DNA from: JAEUHO01 sp046350655
GTDB lineage: Bacteria; Planctomycetota; PLA2; JAEUHO01
Reading direction: 5' to 3'
DNA length: 64,000 nt
NCBI GenBank assembly: GCA_046350655.1
Contig: JAXMAB010000004.1
Coordinates: 992,001 to 1,056,000 of the forward strand
Positions 11,541 through 20,181 of the stretch are shown in pieces (position 1 is the first letter of the stretch; the number at the start of each line of letters is the position of its first letter). The position numbers and the translations under genes are program-made. The notes under the pieces are model-generated. The model was not told where the DNA came from, searched no databases, and worked only from the letters and a program-made list of their open reading frames with translations.

Positions 11541-13664
11541 CTACAGGAACGAAAGGACCTCGTTGATCGGGTCGCTGGTCGCCCGGTAGTTGATGTCCTT
11601 CGAGATGCGCGAGAGGCTCGGGATGAACTCGAGGTCGCCGATGAGGCCGAGGCCGGCGCACGCGATGGCGCGCGTCGGGTCGGGCTTCTGCGCGTTCTTG
11701 AGCAGGTCCACGAGCGGCTTGATGGCGCGGGCGTCGCCGATCTTGGCGAGCGCGATCACCACCTGGCCCTGGACGTTCTGCGTGTCGGCTTCCTCGAGCT
11801 CCTTCAGCAGGATCTGCACCGCGTCGCTCTGGCCGAGGAGGCCGAGACCGATGGCGCACTGGAGCCGGAGCTCCTCGGACGAACGCTCCTTGAGCGCCTC
11901 GCGGAGGGCCTTCAGCACGTCCGCCGAGGCGGCGCGCATCATGCCCAGCGAGACCGCGCAGTAGCCGCGGAGCTCGCTGTCGGCCTGGCGGTCCGCCAGG
12001 ATCTCGACGAGGGGCTTCTTGAAGCTGTCGTCGCGCATCATGCCGAGGGCGACGGCGAACGCGCCCTGGGCGCGCTTGTCCATCTTCGTGTCGGTCAGGC
12101 CGGCGTGGAGGATCTCCATCGCCTGGACGCGGAAGTTGGCGTACGCCTCGATCGTCGGGCGGTCACCGATCGCGCGGCAGACGAGGCCGACCGCGAGCGC
12201 GCCGTAGGGGCGCTCGTTGTAGCGACCGTCCTTCGCGACCTTCAGGAGCTCCTCGGCGACCTTGACGCCCTTGGCGTTGATCACGTCGGTGCGGTCCTGC
12301 TTGACGTCCGCGACGAGGAGGTAGGCGAGCGACATCAGGCCGAAGTTGCGGGTCGAACCCTCCTTCACGGCCTCCATCGTGCGCCAGAGCTCGACGGCGA
12401 GGTTCGCGCGCTCGGCGCCGTCGACGCGCTGGCCGAGCTTGCCCAGCGAGATCGCGGCCGAACGCTTGACGTTGATGCCCGTGCCCTTGACCTTCATGGC
12501 CGTGGCGAGCGGGACGATCTCCTTCGCGGAGCCGACGCGGCCGAGCGCGAGCGCGGCGTAGGACGACACGAGGTCGCTCGTGCTCTCCTTGCCCAGCTTG
12601 CTCTTGAGCGCGCACTCCTTGAGCGCCTCGATCATCTCCGGCTTGATCGTGTCGGGCGCCTGCATCGACAGCGCGAGCAGCGCGGCGACGTAGTAGTCGT
12701 CACCGGGCAGCTTCTCGCCGAGGCGCTCGAAGATCCGCTGGGAGGTCGTGGACTCGAGGGCGGTGTCGGACGGCGCGTAGAACAGGCCGCCCTTGTCGCC
12801 GGTCGAGGAGACCCCGCGCGTCGTCGGCTGGTCGCCGAGCAGGCCGAGGGCCAGCATGGCGAACGCGCGCGACCGCGTGTTGAACTCCTTGTTGTCGAAG
12901 CACTCGAACAGGAAGTCGCGGACGCGGTCGAGCTCCTTCGCGTCGAACTGCCGGGCGGCGTCCGTGCGACGGAGCATGCCGAGGGCGAAGACCGCCGACT
13001 CGTGGACCAACTGCGAGATCTCGCGCGGGCGCTTGCCGTCGGCATCCACGATGGCCTTGCGGATCAGCGCGATGTCCGTCGGGTCGTCCGTGACCTTCGC
13101 GAGCGCGATGTACGACGCCGACTCGGTGTCGGGGTACTTGCTGTTGTTCGGGTCCATCGCCCAGCGCAGCGCGGGGATGAGGCTCTCCTTGACCTCCTTC
13201 TCCGTGGCGCGGGTGGCGTCCGACTTGGCGCCGGCGGCGTCGCCGAGGGTGCCGAGGCCGCTGCCCTGCGAGACGCGCAGACGATAGATCGCGTCCTTGA
13301 TCTGGAGGATCTCGTCGCTGTTGTAGTTCCACCAGAAGATCCACTGGTCGTAGGACGTCTGGGGCTTGTTGCCGCGCGGCTTGCCCGGATCGTCACCGGT
13401 CGTCTGCGGCGGGGGCGGCGCGCCCGGAGGCGTGTTCGGCGTCGTCGGCGCCGGCGGCTGCCCAGGGGTGTCCGGCGGCGTCGTGGGCGGCGTGCCCGTG
13501 GGCGGCGGGGGCGGGGGCGGCGGCGTCGGGTCGGTCGGCTCGCGCAGGCCCGGCGGCACGCTGCCGCCCGGCGTGCGGTACTGACCGCCGTGGGCGAACG
13601 CCGTGGGCGCCACGATCATCGCGATCGCGCTGCCCGCGACGATTCCGTAGAGAAGACGCTTCAT
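11541..13664 (-). CDS. Secreted HEAT-repeat protein (paralogue 3), 707 aa
   Basis: Alpha-solenoid secreted protein of unknown partner. The start is the ATG 13662-13664, eight bases after GGAG and directly before a signal peptide (MKRLLYGIVAGSAIAMIVAP) ending TAFA, so the mature protein begins HGGQYRTPGG. A Pro/Thr linker of about 70 residues is followed by YDQWIFWWNYNSDEIL and then HEAT units such as SASYIALAKVTDDPTDIALI, VHESAVFALGMLRRTDAARQ, FAMLALGLLGDQP, GYCAVSLGMMRAAS and QCAIGLGLLGQSDAV. It ends SKDINYRATSDPINEVLSFL. It uses more AAG, ATC and GAG codons than its two paralogues, which suggests higher expression or stronger selection. A 139-bp leader separates it from the shared upstream element at 13804-13832. 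Confidence 0.9.
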   Translation of the reverse strand: MKRLLYGIVAGSAIAMIVAPTAFAHGGQYRTPGGSVPPGLREPTDPTPPPPPPPPTGTPPTTPPDTPGQPPAPTTPNTPPGAPPPPQTTGDDPGKPRGNKPQTSYDQWIFWWNYNSDEILQIKDAIYRLRVSQGSGLGTLGDAAGAKSDATRATEKEVKESLIPALRWAMDPNNSKYPDTESASYIALAKVTDDPTDIALIRKAIVDADGKRPREISQLVHESAVFALGMLRRTDAARQFDAKELDRVRDFLFECFDNKEFNTRSRAFAMLALGLLGDQPTTRGVSSTGDKGGLFYAPSDTALESTTSQRIFERLGEKLPGDDYYVAALLALSMQAPDTIKPEMIEALKECALKSKLGKESTSDLVSSYAALALGRVGSAKEIVPLATAMKVKGTGINVKRSAAISLGKLGQRVDGAERANLAVELWRTMEAVKEGSTRNFGLMSLAYLLVADVKQDRTDVINAKGVKVAEELLKVAKDGRYNERPYGALAVGLVCRAIGDRPTIEAYANFRVQAMEILHAGLTDTKMDKRAQGAFAVALGMMRDDSFKKPLVEILADRQADSELRGYCAVSLGMMRAASADVLKALREALKERSSEELRLQCAIGLGLLGQSDAVQILLKELEEADTQNVQGQVVIALAKIGDARAIKPLVDLLKNAQKPDPTRAIACAGLGLIGDLEFIPSLSRISKDINYRATSDPINEVLSFL

Positions 13665-14140
13665 CGGATCACTCCTCGAGTCCGACCGCGGACCGACCGG
13701 ACCCAGCGTCCGGACGACCGCACTCGGGCGACGTCCCCATGAAAGCACGTTCGGTGCCAGCCGTCACGTCCTCGCTTTCCATCGCTACGCGGACGCGAAC
13801 GTGCCTTAACCGTCTACGAGATAACGACTTACATCCAATTTCTGGGCACGCGAGGCCCGTCCGCCCCCGGTCCTCCCCGGGGCTTCCTGCTACCGGCGGG
13901 TAGCGGGCGGTTCCCAGACGATACGCCCAGCCCGTCACCGCCGCCCACCCGCAGCCCGAACCGTACCGATCGAGTCCGTGTCGCCGCCGGCCGGGCCTCG
14001 CGGTCCCCGCGGTTCGGTACCGCCATTTTGGGACCGGCACCGGATGGCGGAACCAACACGGGGGCGATCCGCCAGTCATCGACCGGCATGTATTGGCGGA
14101 TCGGCCGCCGGGCCTCGCGGTCCCGGGAGATCGAGTGGGG
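13665..14140. other. Intergenic region: HEAT-gene control region and REP cluster
   Basis: No gene is supported. The left part (to about 13845) is unusually AT-rich for this DNA and holds the shared promoter-like element. The right part carries a REP1 arm at 13846-13860, another at 13991-14008, a REP2 hairpin at 14016-14054 (GGTACCGCCA / TGGCGGAACC), a REP3 hairpin at 14066-14102 (GATCCGCCA / TGGCGGATC) and a third REP1 arm at 14108-14126, just past the LOG gene stop. Confidence 0.75.
13804..13832 (-). promoter_or_regulatory. Shared 29-bp element, copy A (HEAT paralogue 3)
   Basis: Reads GTAAGTC-N15-GTTAAGG towards the HEAT gene, ending 139 bases before its ATG. GTAAGT and GTTAAG are 16 bases apart, as in promoters of ECF-type sigma factors. 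The same pattern precedes three other envelope or secreted-protein genes here (copies at 33912, 37427 and 54640). Confidence 0.55.
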
Positions 14141-14962
14141 CTACGGCGTCGGCTGGGACCACCAGGTCTGGTCGACGATGTGGCGGTCGAGGTAGGCCGC
14201 GGCGGCCGCGGGTTCGTCGGTCAGGAGCCAGAGGTCGAGGTCGCCGGGCGAGATCGCGCCCTCCTGCAGCAGCACGTCCTGCATCCACGCGACCAGCGGC
14301 CCGAAGTACGACGTGCCCAGCAGCACGACCGGGATGCGGCGGATCTTCCGCGTCTGGATGAGCGTCAGCGTGTCGAACATCTCGTCCATCGTGCCGAAGC
14401 CGCCCGGCGCGACGACGAGGCCCGCCGCGAACTTCGTGAACATCATCTTGCGGATGAAGAAGTAGTCGAAGTCGATCGCGACGTCGCAGAAGTCGTTGAT
14501 CTCCTGCTCCATCGGCAGGTGGATGCCGAGGCCGACGGACTTGCCGCCGCCCTCCTTCGCGCCGCGGTTCGCGGCCTCCATGATCCCGGGCCCGCCGCCC
14601 GTGATGATCGCGTAGCCCATGGTCGCGAGGAGGCGCGAGGTCTCGCGCGCGAGCAGGCACCAGCGGTTGTCCTGCTTGAAGCGCGCCGAGCCCCAGACGC
14701 TGATGGCGGGGCGGACGTCGCGCAGTCCGTCGATCGCGTCGACGTACTCGCTGATGATGCGGAAGATCCGCCACATCTCCTTGCTGTCCACGCCGCGCTC
14801 GACGTGGGGGTCCTGGCCCTTGCGGCGCAGGCGGCGGCCGTCGCGCGACGGGAGCGGGAGCCCCGCGGCGTCGAGGGGGACCCCGCCCGCCGAGGGGGCC
14901 GGGCGCGGGGCGGGCGGGACGCCGGGTCCGTGGGCGTCGGGGCGGTCGGGGGCGTCGGGCAT
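14141..14962 (-). CDS. LOG family protein (TIGR00730-type Rossmann fold), 273 aa
   Basis: The LOG family includes cytokinin-activating phosphoribohydrolases and nucleotide 5'-monophosphate nucleosidases; bacterial members often act in purine or pyrimidine nucleotide turnover. The ATG at 14960-14962 is eight bases after AGGAG. About 50 low-complexity Pro/Asp residues precede the domain. Then come ISVWGSARFKQDNRW, AIITGGGPGIMEAANRGAKE and APGGFGTMDEMFDTLTLIQT, which contain the two family signatures GGGxGxMxA and PGGxGTxxE. The middle section (DVAIDFDYFFIRKMMFTKFA) fits the longer LOG subgroup. It reads away from typA, 56 bases past typA's stop. Confidence 0.92.
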   Translation of the reverse strand: MPDAPDRPDAHGPGVPPAPRPAPSAGGVPLDAAGLPLPSRDGRRLRRKGQDPHVERGVDSKEMWRIFRIISEYVDAIDGLRDVRPAISVWGSARFKQDNRWCLLARETSRLLATMGYAIITGGGPGIMEAANRGAKEGGGKSVGLGIHLPMEQEINDFCDVAIDFDYFFIRKMMFTKFAAGLVVAPGGFGTMDEMFDTLTLIQTRKIRRIPVVLLGTSYFGPLVAWMQDVLLQEGAISPGDLDLWLLTDEPAAAAAYLDRHIVDQTWWSQPTP

Positions 14963-15018
14963 GGGGCGGCTCCTGCCGCCCCACCCTATCCGACCGCGCG
15001 GCGCCGGCCGCGCCGCGG

Positions 15019-16845
15019 TTACGCCTGGTCCTGCGCCAGCTTCTTCGCGTTGCGGTTCTCGCGGCGCCGGTCGACCTCCTTCAGCATGCGCTTGCGCATG
15101 CGGAGGTTCTTCGGCGTGACCTCGAGGAGCTCGTCGTCCACGATGAACTCGAGGCACTCCTCGATGCTCATGCGGACCGGCGGCGGGAAGTCGGCCTTCT
15201 CGTCGGCGCCGGCGGAGCGGATGTTGGTCAGGTGCTTCTTCTTGCACGGGTTGACGAGGACGTCCTCGTCGCGCCGGTGCTCGCCGGTCACCTGGCCCTC
15301 GTAGACCATCTCGCCGGGCTCGACGAAGAACGGCCCGCGGTCCACGAGCGCGTTGAGCGCGTACGAGGTCACGGGGTTCGTCTCGCTGCAGACCTGGCTG
15401 CCGGTCATGCGCGCCGGGAGCTCGCCGCGGTGCGGCGACCAGCCCTTCACCATGCTCGACATCACCGCGGCGCCGCGGGTGGCGTTCATGAGCTTCGTGC
15501 GGAGGCCGATGAGGCCGCGCGACGGGGCCTCGAACTCGAGGAACGCGGTGTCGCCGTGCGTCTGCATGTGCTGCAGCTCGCCGCGGCGGCGGCCCATGAG
15601 CTCGATCACCTTGCCGGCGTCCTCGGGCGGGACCTCGATCGTCACCTGCTCGATGGGCTCCTCGATGCAGTCGGGGCCCTCGCGGAACAGGACGCGCGGG
15701 CGGCCGACGGCGAACTCGTAGCCCTCGCGGCGCATCGTCTCGATGAGGATGCCGAGGTGCAGCACGCCGCGGCCGCGGACCTCCATCGAGTCCGTGCGGT
15801 CCGTGGGGAGCACCTGCAGCGCCACGTCGGCCTTGGCCGCGCGGTCGAGCCGCTCCTTCACGTGGCGCGTCGTGACGTAGGTGCCGTCCTGGCCGGCGAA
15901 CGGCGAGTCGTTGACGCGGAACTCCATCGCCAGCGTCGGCGGCTCGACCTTCATGACCTGCGGCTGCACGGGGCGCACCGGGTCGGCGATCGTGTCGCCG
16001 ATCTCGACGCCCTCCATGCCCGCGATCGCGACGACGTCGCCCGCCTCGAGGACCTTCGCCGGGATCTTCTTCATCCCGTCGAACGTGTACAGGCGGCCGG
16101 CCGTGAGCGGGCTCGACGTGAGGTCGGGGTGCAGCAGGAGGATGCGGTCGTTCTCCTTGATCGACCCGCCCTCGAGGCGGCCCACCGCGATGCGGCCCAC
16201 GAACGCGTCCTGCTCGACGTGCACGACGGGCAGGTTGATCGCGTCCTCGAGCTTCGCCTTCGGCGGCGGGATGCGCTCGAGGATCGTGTCGAGGATCGGC
16301 GCCAGCGTAGGCCCGCCCTCGGGGGTGAGGCCCGCACGGCCCTGGCGGCCCGACGCGTAGATCACCGGGAACTCGAGCTGGTGGTCGTGGGCGCCGAGCT
16401 CGATGAAGAGCCCGTACACCTGGTCGAGCACCTCCTGCGGGCGCGCGCCGTTGCGGTCGATCTTGTTGATGATCACGATCGGCTCGAGGCCGCGGTCGAA
16501 CGCCTTGCGGAGCACGAACCGGGTCTGGGGCAGCGGCCCCTCGAACGCGTCGACGAGCAGGCACACGCCGTCGGCCATGCGCAGCACGCGCTCGACCTGC
16601 CCGCCGAAGTCGGCGTGACCGGGGGTGTCGATGACGTTGATCTTCGTCCCGCGCCACGTGAGCGAGCAGTTCTTCGAGAAGATCGTGATGCCGCGCTCGC
16701 GCTCGAGGTCGTTGCTGTCCATCAACAGCGGGGCGTCGGGCGTCAGGGTCTTCACCATGCCGGCGAAGGCGAGGAGGCCGTCGACGAGCGTGGTCTTGCC
16801 ATGGTCGACGTGGGCCACGATGGCGACGTTGCGGAGAGCGGGCAT
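15019..16845 (-). CDS. typA: Ribosome-associated GTPase TypA/BipA, 608 aa
   Basis: Translational GTPase that binds 70S ribosomes and helps ribosome assembly and stress adaptation. The ATG at 16843-16845 begins MPALRNVAIVAHVDHGKTT with the P-loop at residues 11-19. Then come ERGITIFSKN (switch I), DTPGHADFGGQVERVL (G3) and INKIDRNGARP (G4). Domain 2 follows, then the EF-G-like domains III and V, and the TypA-specific C-terminal domain, SRGLIGLRTKLMNATRG through KKHLTNIRSAGADEK. The length is normal. A candidate -10 box TACCCT (minus strand, about 36 bases upstream) suggests an ordinary leader. Divergent from pyk, with 99 bases between start codons. Confidence 0.97.
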   Translation of the reverse strand: MPALRNVAIVAHVDHGKTTLVDGLLAFAGMVKTLTPDAPLLMDSNDLERERGITIFSKNCSLTWRGTKINVIDTPGHADFGGQVERVLRMADGVCLLVDAFEGPLPQTRFVLRKAFDRGLEPIVIINKIDRNGARPQEVLDQVYGLFIELGAHDHQLEFPVIYASGRQGRAGLTPEGGPTLAPILDTILERIPPPKAKLEDAINLPVVHVEQDAFVGRIAVGRLEGGSIKENDRILLLHPDLTSSPLTAGRLYTFDGMKKIPAKVLEAGDVVAIAGMEGVEIGDTIADPVRPVQPQVMKVEPPTLAMEFRVNDSPFAGQDGTYVTTRHVKERLDRAAKADVALQVLPTDRTDSMEVRGRGVLHLGILIETMRREGYEFAVGRPRVLFREGPDCIEEPIEQVTIEVPPEDAGKVIELMGRRRGELQHMQTHGDTAFLEFEAPSRGLIGLRTKLMNATRGAAVMSSMVKGWSPHRGELPARMTGSQVCSETNPVTSYALNALVDRGPFFVEPGEMVYEGQVTGEHRRDEDVLVNPCKKKHLTNIRSAGADEKADFPPPVRMSIEECLEFIVDDELLEVTPKNLRMRKRMLKEVDRRRENRNAKKLAQDQA

Positions 16846-16930
16846 GGGGATTCCGGTCGGGAACGGGGGGTGAATCCCGGAGGGTACCAGCCTCGGACGG
16901 GACCGGCGCGGTCGGCGCACCCGGGGGGCG

Positions 16931-16936
16931 TAGACT
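16931..16936 (+). promoter_or_regulatory. -10 box TAGACT for leaderless pyk
   Basis: TAGACT ends eight bases before the pyk ATG, and no Shine-Dalgarno is present. Transcription probably starts at the ATG. Confidence 0.5.
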
Positions 16937-16944
16937 CTCGGGTC

Positions 16945-18369
16945 ATGACCGAGACCCGCGCCAAGATCGTCGCCACCCTGGGCCCCGCCTCGTTCGCGCC
17001 CGCCGCCCTCGCGGCGCTCGCGAGGGCCGGGGCCGACGTCTTCCGGCTGAACGGCGCGCACACCCCGCCGGAGCGCGTCGCGGGCCTCGTCCGGCGCATC
17101 CGGGCGACGGCGCGCCGCGTCGGACGTGACCTCGGGATCCTCCTCGACCTCCCGGGGGTCAAGGTGCGCTGTGGGGCCCTCCCCGGCGGCGCCCTGACGG
17201 TCAAACAGGGGGAGCGGCTCGACCTCGGGCCCGCGCGGGGGCCGATGCCGGGGCACGTGCCCGTCCCGCGGAGCGTCTTCGACGCCCTCGAGCCGGGGGC
17301 CGAGGTGCTGCTCTCCGACGGCACGGTCGTGCTGCGCGTCCTCGAGGTCGGCGCGCGCACGGCCCGCGCCCGCGTCGAGGCCGGCGGCACGATCCGCGAC
17401 CGCGTCGGCGTCCACGTGCGCGGCGCGCTCCACCCGGGCGCCGTCCTCACGCCGCTCGACGTCGTCCTCGCGAAGGCCGGGGCCGTCGCGGGCGTGGACG
17501 CCCTCGCCATCTCCTTCGTGCGCGGGCCGCAGGACGTGCGCCGGCTGCGCCGCCTGCTCGTGGAAGCGCGGGTCCGGATGCCGCTGCTCGTGGGCAAGCT
17601 CGAGCGCCGCGAGGCGGTGCAGAACCTCGACGCGACGCTCGACGCCTGCGACGGCGTCATGGTCGCGCGCGGCGACCTCGGCCTCGAGTACGGCCCCGAG
17701 GAGGTGCCGGGGCTGCAGAAGCGGATCCTCGAGGCGGCGAGCCGCCACGGCCGCTTCGCGATCACCGCCACGCAGATGCTCGAGTCGATGACGACGGCCG
17801 CCCGGCCCACGCGCGCGGAGGCCTCCGACGTCGCGAACGCGGTCTTCGACGGCACCGACGCGGTGATGCTCTCCGGCGAGACCGCCGTCGGCGCGCACCC
17901 CGCGCTGGTCGTCGAGACGATGAACCGCATCCTCGCGGCCGCCGAGGCCGACCCGCACTGCCCGTTCGCGGGCGACCCGCGCATCCCCGGCCCCGACGCC
18001 GACGCGCGCCGCCCCGACCGGCTCGTCGTCCGCGCCGCGGTGCGGCTCGCCATGGACGCACGCGCCGCGGCCGTGGTGGTGTTCACGCGCGGCGGCCAGT
18101 CGGCGCGCCGGCTCGCGAAGGAGCGCCCGCGGGCCCCGATCTTCGCGTACGCGCGCGAGCCCGAGGTCGGCCGCGGGCTCCTCCTGTCGTGGGGCGTCCG
18201 TCCGCGTCACCTGCCCGCGCGCGGCTCGACCGACGCCGTGCTGCGCAGCGTCATGTCGAGCCTGAAGCGCGAACAGCGCCTGCGGCGGGGCGACCGCGTG
18301 GTGCTCGTGATGGGCGGCGCCGAGGACCCGGCCGGGACCACGTCGCTCGTGAAGCTCGTCTCGCTCTGA
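16945..18369 (+). CDS. pyk: Pyruvate kinase, 474 aa, with K+-independent active-site signature
   Basis: Last step of glycolysis: phosphoenolpyruvate plus ADP gives pyruvate plus ATP. ATG at 16945. Landmarks are KIVATLGPAS (start), the active-site Lys block PLLVGKLERREAVQNLD, GVMVARGDLGLEYG, FAITATQMLESM and MLSGETAVGAHP, with a C-terminal allosteric-type domain. Odd points lie in the cation site. The usual RMNFSH is RLNGAH, and the usual LDTKGPEIRTG is LDLPGVKVRCG. By the rabbit-muscle numbering this is Leu113 and Lys117 in place of Thr113 and Glu117, the pattern known for K+-independent pyruvate kinases. Ser77 is also Ala. Confidence 0.95.
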   Translation: MTETRAKIVATLGPASFAPAALAALARAGADVFRLNGAHTPPERVAGLVRRIRATARRVGRDLGILLDLPGVKVRCGALPGGALTVKQGERLDLGPARGPMPGHVPVPRSVFDALEPGAEVLLSDGTVVLRVLEVGARTARARVEAGGTIRDRVGVHVRGALHPGAVLTPLDVVLAKAGAVAGVDALAISFVRGPQDVRRLRRLLVEARVRMPLLVGKLERREAVQNLDATLDACDGVMVARGDLGLEYGPEEVPGLQKRILEAASRHGRFAITATQMLESMTTAARPTRAEASDVANAVFDGTDAVMLSGETAVGAHPALVVETMNRILAAAEADPHCPFAGDPRIPGPDADARRPDRLVVRAAVRLAMDARAAAVVVFTRGGQSARRLAKERPRAPIFAYAREPEVGRGLLLSWGVRPRHLPARGSTDAVLRSVMSSLKREQRLRRGDRVVLVMGGAEDPAGTTSLVKLVSL

Positions 18370-18399
18370 CGCGCGTCCGCGAGGACGCGGTCGGTGCCC

Positions 18400-18439
18400 G
18401 GGACCGCGAGGCCCGGCGGCCGGCGGGCCTCGCGGTCCC
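18400..18439. terminator. REP1 perfect hairpin between converging pyk and 18473 gene
   Basis: Arms GGGACCGCGAGGCCCG (18400-18415) and CGGGCCTCGCGGTCCC (18424-18439) are exact 16-bp inverses around an 8-base loop. The position, 30 bases past pyk and 33 bases past the opposing gene's stop, suggests a two-way terminator. There is no T-run. Confidence 0.6.
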
Positions 18440-18472
18440 GAGCCCTCGACCGCGCGGCGACGGACCGCGCGC

Positions 18473-18685
18473 CTACAACGCGCCGGTCAGCCAGAGCCCG
18501 GCGGCCATCAGCGCCGCGCCGAGGATCGCGGCCGTGGCGCCCTTCTGGACGCTCTTGTCGGCCAGCGCGATCACCCCGACCAGCAGGACCGCCATGCCCG
18601 TGAGCCCGAGGACGACGCCCATGACGGTCTTGAGCGTGTCGCCGATCGAGGCCAGGACGAGGAGCGTGCTCAGGACGGCGGTCAT
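18473..18685 (-). CDS. Small two-helix membrane protein, 70 aa
   Basis: Unknown function. The ATG at 18683-18685 overlaps the TGA of the permease gene (ATGA), so it is translationally coupled to it. Two hydrophobic segments are visible, roughly residues 20-42 (KTVMGVVLGLTGMAVLLVGV) and 49-69 (GATAAILGAALMAAGLWLTG), joined by a short ADKSVQK loop. The tight coupling suggests it works with, or in the same membrane as, the AI-2E-family permease. Confidence 0.75.
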   Translation of the reverse strand: MTAVLSTLLVLASIGDTLKTVMGVVLGLTGMAVLLVGVIALADKSVQKGATAAILGAALMAAGLWLTGAL

Positions 18686-20181
18686 GTCGATCCTCCCGGG
18701 GCGGCGGTCCCCGCGCGCCCCTTCCACTTGGCCAGCAGCTTCCGCATCCACGCGCCGTGGCCCGCGTGGGCCGACGGCGGCTCCTTCAGCACCTGCTCGC
18801 GGAACCACCGGAACGTCGAGAGGACGAGGCTCGCGGTGGGCACGGCGAGCAGCGCGCCCCAGATCCCGAAGGCGTGCTCGCCGGCGAGCAGCGCGAAGAT
18901 GATGAGCACCGGGTGCATCTCGGCGCTCGTGCCCATGATGAGCGGGTTGAACAGGTTGGCCTCGAGCAGGTGGATCAGCGAGATCCAGCCGAGCGCGAGG
19001 ACGGCGTCCTTGAGGCCGCCGGTGGCGAGCGCCACGAGGACGATCGGGATGCTTGAGGCGATCGTGCCGAAGACGGGGATCAGGCTGAACACGCCCGCGA
19101 CGAAGCCGAGGAGCGTCGCGTAGGGGACGCCGAGGAACAGCAGGCCCAGCCACGTGAGGATGCCGTTCACGACGCAGATGACGAGCTGGCCGCGGATCAC
19201 GCCCGACAGCCCGCGGTCGACGTAGCCCATCAGCGAGCGGTAGCCGGGGCGCAGGTGGGGGGGCGGCAACGACTCGAAGAACGCGGCGATGCCCTTGCGG
19301 TCGGTCACGATGAACGCGGTGAGCATCAGGACGAGCAGCAGCTCGTACAGCGAGCCCACGATCGTCACGGGGATCCTCTGGCTCCACGCGACGATCCGGC
19401 TGCCGAGGTTGGGCCCGTACTCGTCGCTGCGCTCCTTCACGAAGTCGCGGACGAGGCCCGGGTCGAAGTGCGAGCCGCTGATGCGCTCGATCTGGCGGGC
19501 GACGGGGGCGATGACCCACTTCTCCGACGTCAGCTCGAGGCCCTTCGCCTCGCGGTCGCCCACGGCCTCGACGGTGACGTCGGGGGTGAGGCGCAGCGGC
19601 TTCGGGTCGACGATCCGCAGCGGCTCGTCGGGCGCGGGGTACGTCGTCGCGGCCGGACCGGACGCGTCGAGGAGGACGCGGGCGTCGGGCAGGTCCTCGC
19701 CGATCTGCTCGGGGAACATCGTGCGGAAGCGCCGGCCGTCGGCCGTCTCGAGCTCGAGGCCCTCCGGGATCCAGATCCGCGCGTGCTGCTTCGGGTGGAT
19801 CCGCAGGCGCGCGGCCGGCGCCGACTTGTCGAGCTCGGCCTTCAGCTGCTGCGCGGCGCCCTTGGCGGTGTCGGACAGCTTCTGCACGCCGCACGAGACG
19901 CCCATCACGCACAGGCCGATCACGACGACGTAGAGCGAGACGAGCACCGGGCCGCGGCCCCACTTGAGCCCGAACAGCTTGCCGCGCGTGGCCCAGTTGA
20001 TCACCGGCTCGACGAGGTACGCGACGTAGACCGCCATCAGGAACGGGAACAGCACCGACCGGAAGACGATCAGCAGCGTCACGAACGCGAGGACGAACGC
20101 GAGCATCGTGCGCGCGTACGCACGCGGCCACCGCCCCGGGGACGGGTCCGACGCGGGCGCGGTGGGGGCCGACGACGACAT
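18682..20181 (-). CDS. AI-2E family (PerM/TqsA-like) membrane transporter, 499 aa
   Basis: Integral membrane protein. The family includes TqsA (AI-2 export) and sodium-proton antiporters, so the substrate is not predictable. ATG at 20179-20181. N-terminal helices (TMLAFVLAFVTLLIVFRSVL, then FLMAVYVAYLVEPVINW) are followed by a long soluble insert of roughly residues 95-220. The typical C-terminal block comes next: LGVPYATLLGFVAGVFSLIP, then VLALGWISLIHLLEANLFNP and a final VPTASLVLSTFRWFREQV. The family is usually 340-400 residues; the extra length is the loop. TAGCGT lies seven bases before the ATG. Confidence 0.9.
   Translation of the reverse strand: MSSSAPTAPASDPSPGRWPRAYARTMLAFVLAFVTLLIVFRSVLFPFLMAVYVAYLVEPVINWATRGKLFGLKWGRGPVLVSLYVVVIGLCVMGVSCGVQKLSDTAKGAAQQLKAELDKSAPAARLRIHPKQHARIWIPEGLELETADGRRFRTMFPEQIGEDLPDARVLLDASGPAATTYPAPDEPLRIVDPKPLRLTPDVTVEAVGDREAKGLELTSEKWVIAPVARQIERISGSHFDPGLVRDFVKERSDEYGPNLGSRIVAWSQRIPVTIVGSLYELLLVLMLTAFIVTDRKGIAAFFESLPPPHLRPGYRSLMGYVDRGLSGVIRGQLVICVVNGILTWLGLLFLGVPYATLLGFVAGVFSLIPVFGTIASSIPIVLVALATGGLKDAVLALGWISLIHLLEANLFNPLIMGTSAEMHPVLIIFALLAGEHAFGIWGALLAVPTASLVLSTFRWFREQVLKEPPSAHAGHGAWMRKLLAKWKGRAGTAAPGGST

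Noticed and set aside
9161..11566. Ser/Arg-rich plus-strand frame of 801 codons opposite HEAT paralogue 2
   Set aside because: It is antisense to a gene with signal peptide, Shine-Dalgarno and HEAT repeats. The Ser/Arg/Ala bias follows from the reverse frame.
13665..14090. Small frames on both strands in the 13.7-14.1 kb gap
   Set aside because: They run through REP hairpins, lack ribosome binding sites, and their translations (PPCWFRHPVPVPKW-like) recur wherever REP2 and REP3 occur, so they are translated repeats, not genes.
16846..18210. N-terminal extension of the TypA frame opposite pyk
   Set aside because: It is antisense to pyk; TypA proteins begin at the MPALRNVAIVAHVDHGK block.
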